Assembly (NCBI RefSeq): GCF_000321225.1
Contig: NW_004450397.1
Coordinates: forward strand, 4,091,030 to 4,155,029
Direction: 5' to 3'
DNA: 64,000 nt
Source of the DNA: Odobenus rosmarus divergens
Lineage: Eukaryota > Chordata > Mammalia > Carnivora > Odobenidae
The position numbers and the translations under genes were made by a program. The stretch's first letter is position 1, and every line of letters starts with the position of its first letter. Positions 63,571 through 64,000 of this stretch are shown here, piece by piece. Below the pieces are notes generated by a model, which made no database searches, had not been told where the DNA came from, and saw only the letters and a program-made list of their open reading frames with translations.

Positions 63571-64000
63571 GGTTGATTTTTCAATTTGTATATTGATTAT
63601 TGAATATCTCTGTGACTGGTAATCCCAATCTAGTTTTAGTCTCATTTCAAACAACTGGAGTGGAACACAAGAACAAAATTGATTTGCCCTATTTCCAGCA
63701 ATTAAGTGATGTCTGTATGGGAATTCTAAATCTACAGTAATAAAGGTAACATTATTTGGGTTTTAAGTATTTTGTACACATTCTGTGATTTAATCTTCAT
63801 AATAACATTGAGGGATCATTAAAGTGTATTTTATTTTTTATTATTATTCTTTTTGGCTGCCTAGAACATCACCCACCTTTTTCTAGGAAGAAATCCTTCC
63901 TACGCTTTAACCTCATGACTTGACTGAGGGCCAACATCTTCTAGTCCCCAGGCTACCACTGATACCCGGCTTCTCTGAATTTGAGACTAGAATATAGTAT
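63571..64000. other. Right edge of window, XRCC5 intron 5
   Basis: 63770-63840 is L2/MIR-like at most; no exon seen. Confidence 0.35.

Overview
The window is nuclear DNA from a carnivoran mammal, probably a non-canid caniform (bear, seal or mustelid type). The evidence is more than 40 tRNA-Lys-derived SINEC elements on both strands, most ending in the (AAATAAATAAA)ATCTT tail and many with clear target-site duplications (TSDs). They lie among a carnivore-type L1, older L1M and MIR relics, and LTRs. None of the SINEs looks like the dog-specific SINEC_Cf type. Species is inference; the gene content is not.

Three protein-coding genes are present, in the order known from human 2q35. PECR (peroxisomal trans-2-enoyl-CoA reductase) is on the minus strand. 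Seven of its eight coding exons can be placed exactly (27212 down to 84) with consistent splice phases; the last exon, carrying the peroxisomal targeting signal, lies off the left edge. TMEM169 is on the plus strand, head-to-head with PECR across a CpG-rich promoter at about 27.1-27.5 kb, with two coding exons at 42256-42529 and 43691-44313. XRCC5 (Ku80) is on the plus strand from a second CpG-rich promoter at about 51.5-51.8 kb; its first five coding exons (51701-61062) are present and the rest continue past the right edge. The third XRCC5 intron has the signature of a U12-type (minor spliceosome) intron.

Layout: 0.1-27.2 kb is the body of PECR. Its introns hold a hAT-Charlie transposon relic split by a 5.8-kb L1 that itself carries two SINEs, a decayed TRIM75-like retrocopy split by a solo LTR, an old antisense L1M, and an intact-ORF RPS8 retrocopy. 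27.2-44.4 kb is TMEM169, mostly a repeat-filled first intron that includes an odd local inverted repeat in A-B-A'-B' order. 44.3-51.5 kb is intergenic, with three related LTRs in +/-/+ orientation. 51.5-64 kb is the 5' part of XRCC5.

PECR (very-long-chain enoyl-CoA reduction), TMEM169 (uncharacterised two-pass membrane protein) and XRCC5 (DNA end joining) are neighbours by conserved synteny and do not form a pathway. I saw no CRISPR array, tRNA or rRNA gene, or unknown multi-gene system; the unusual items are in the findings.
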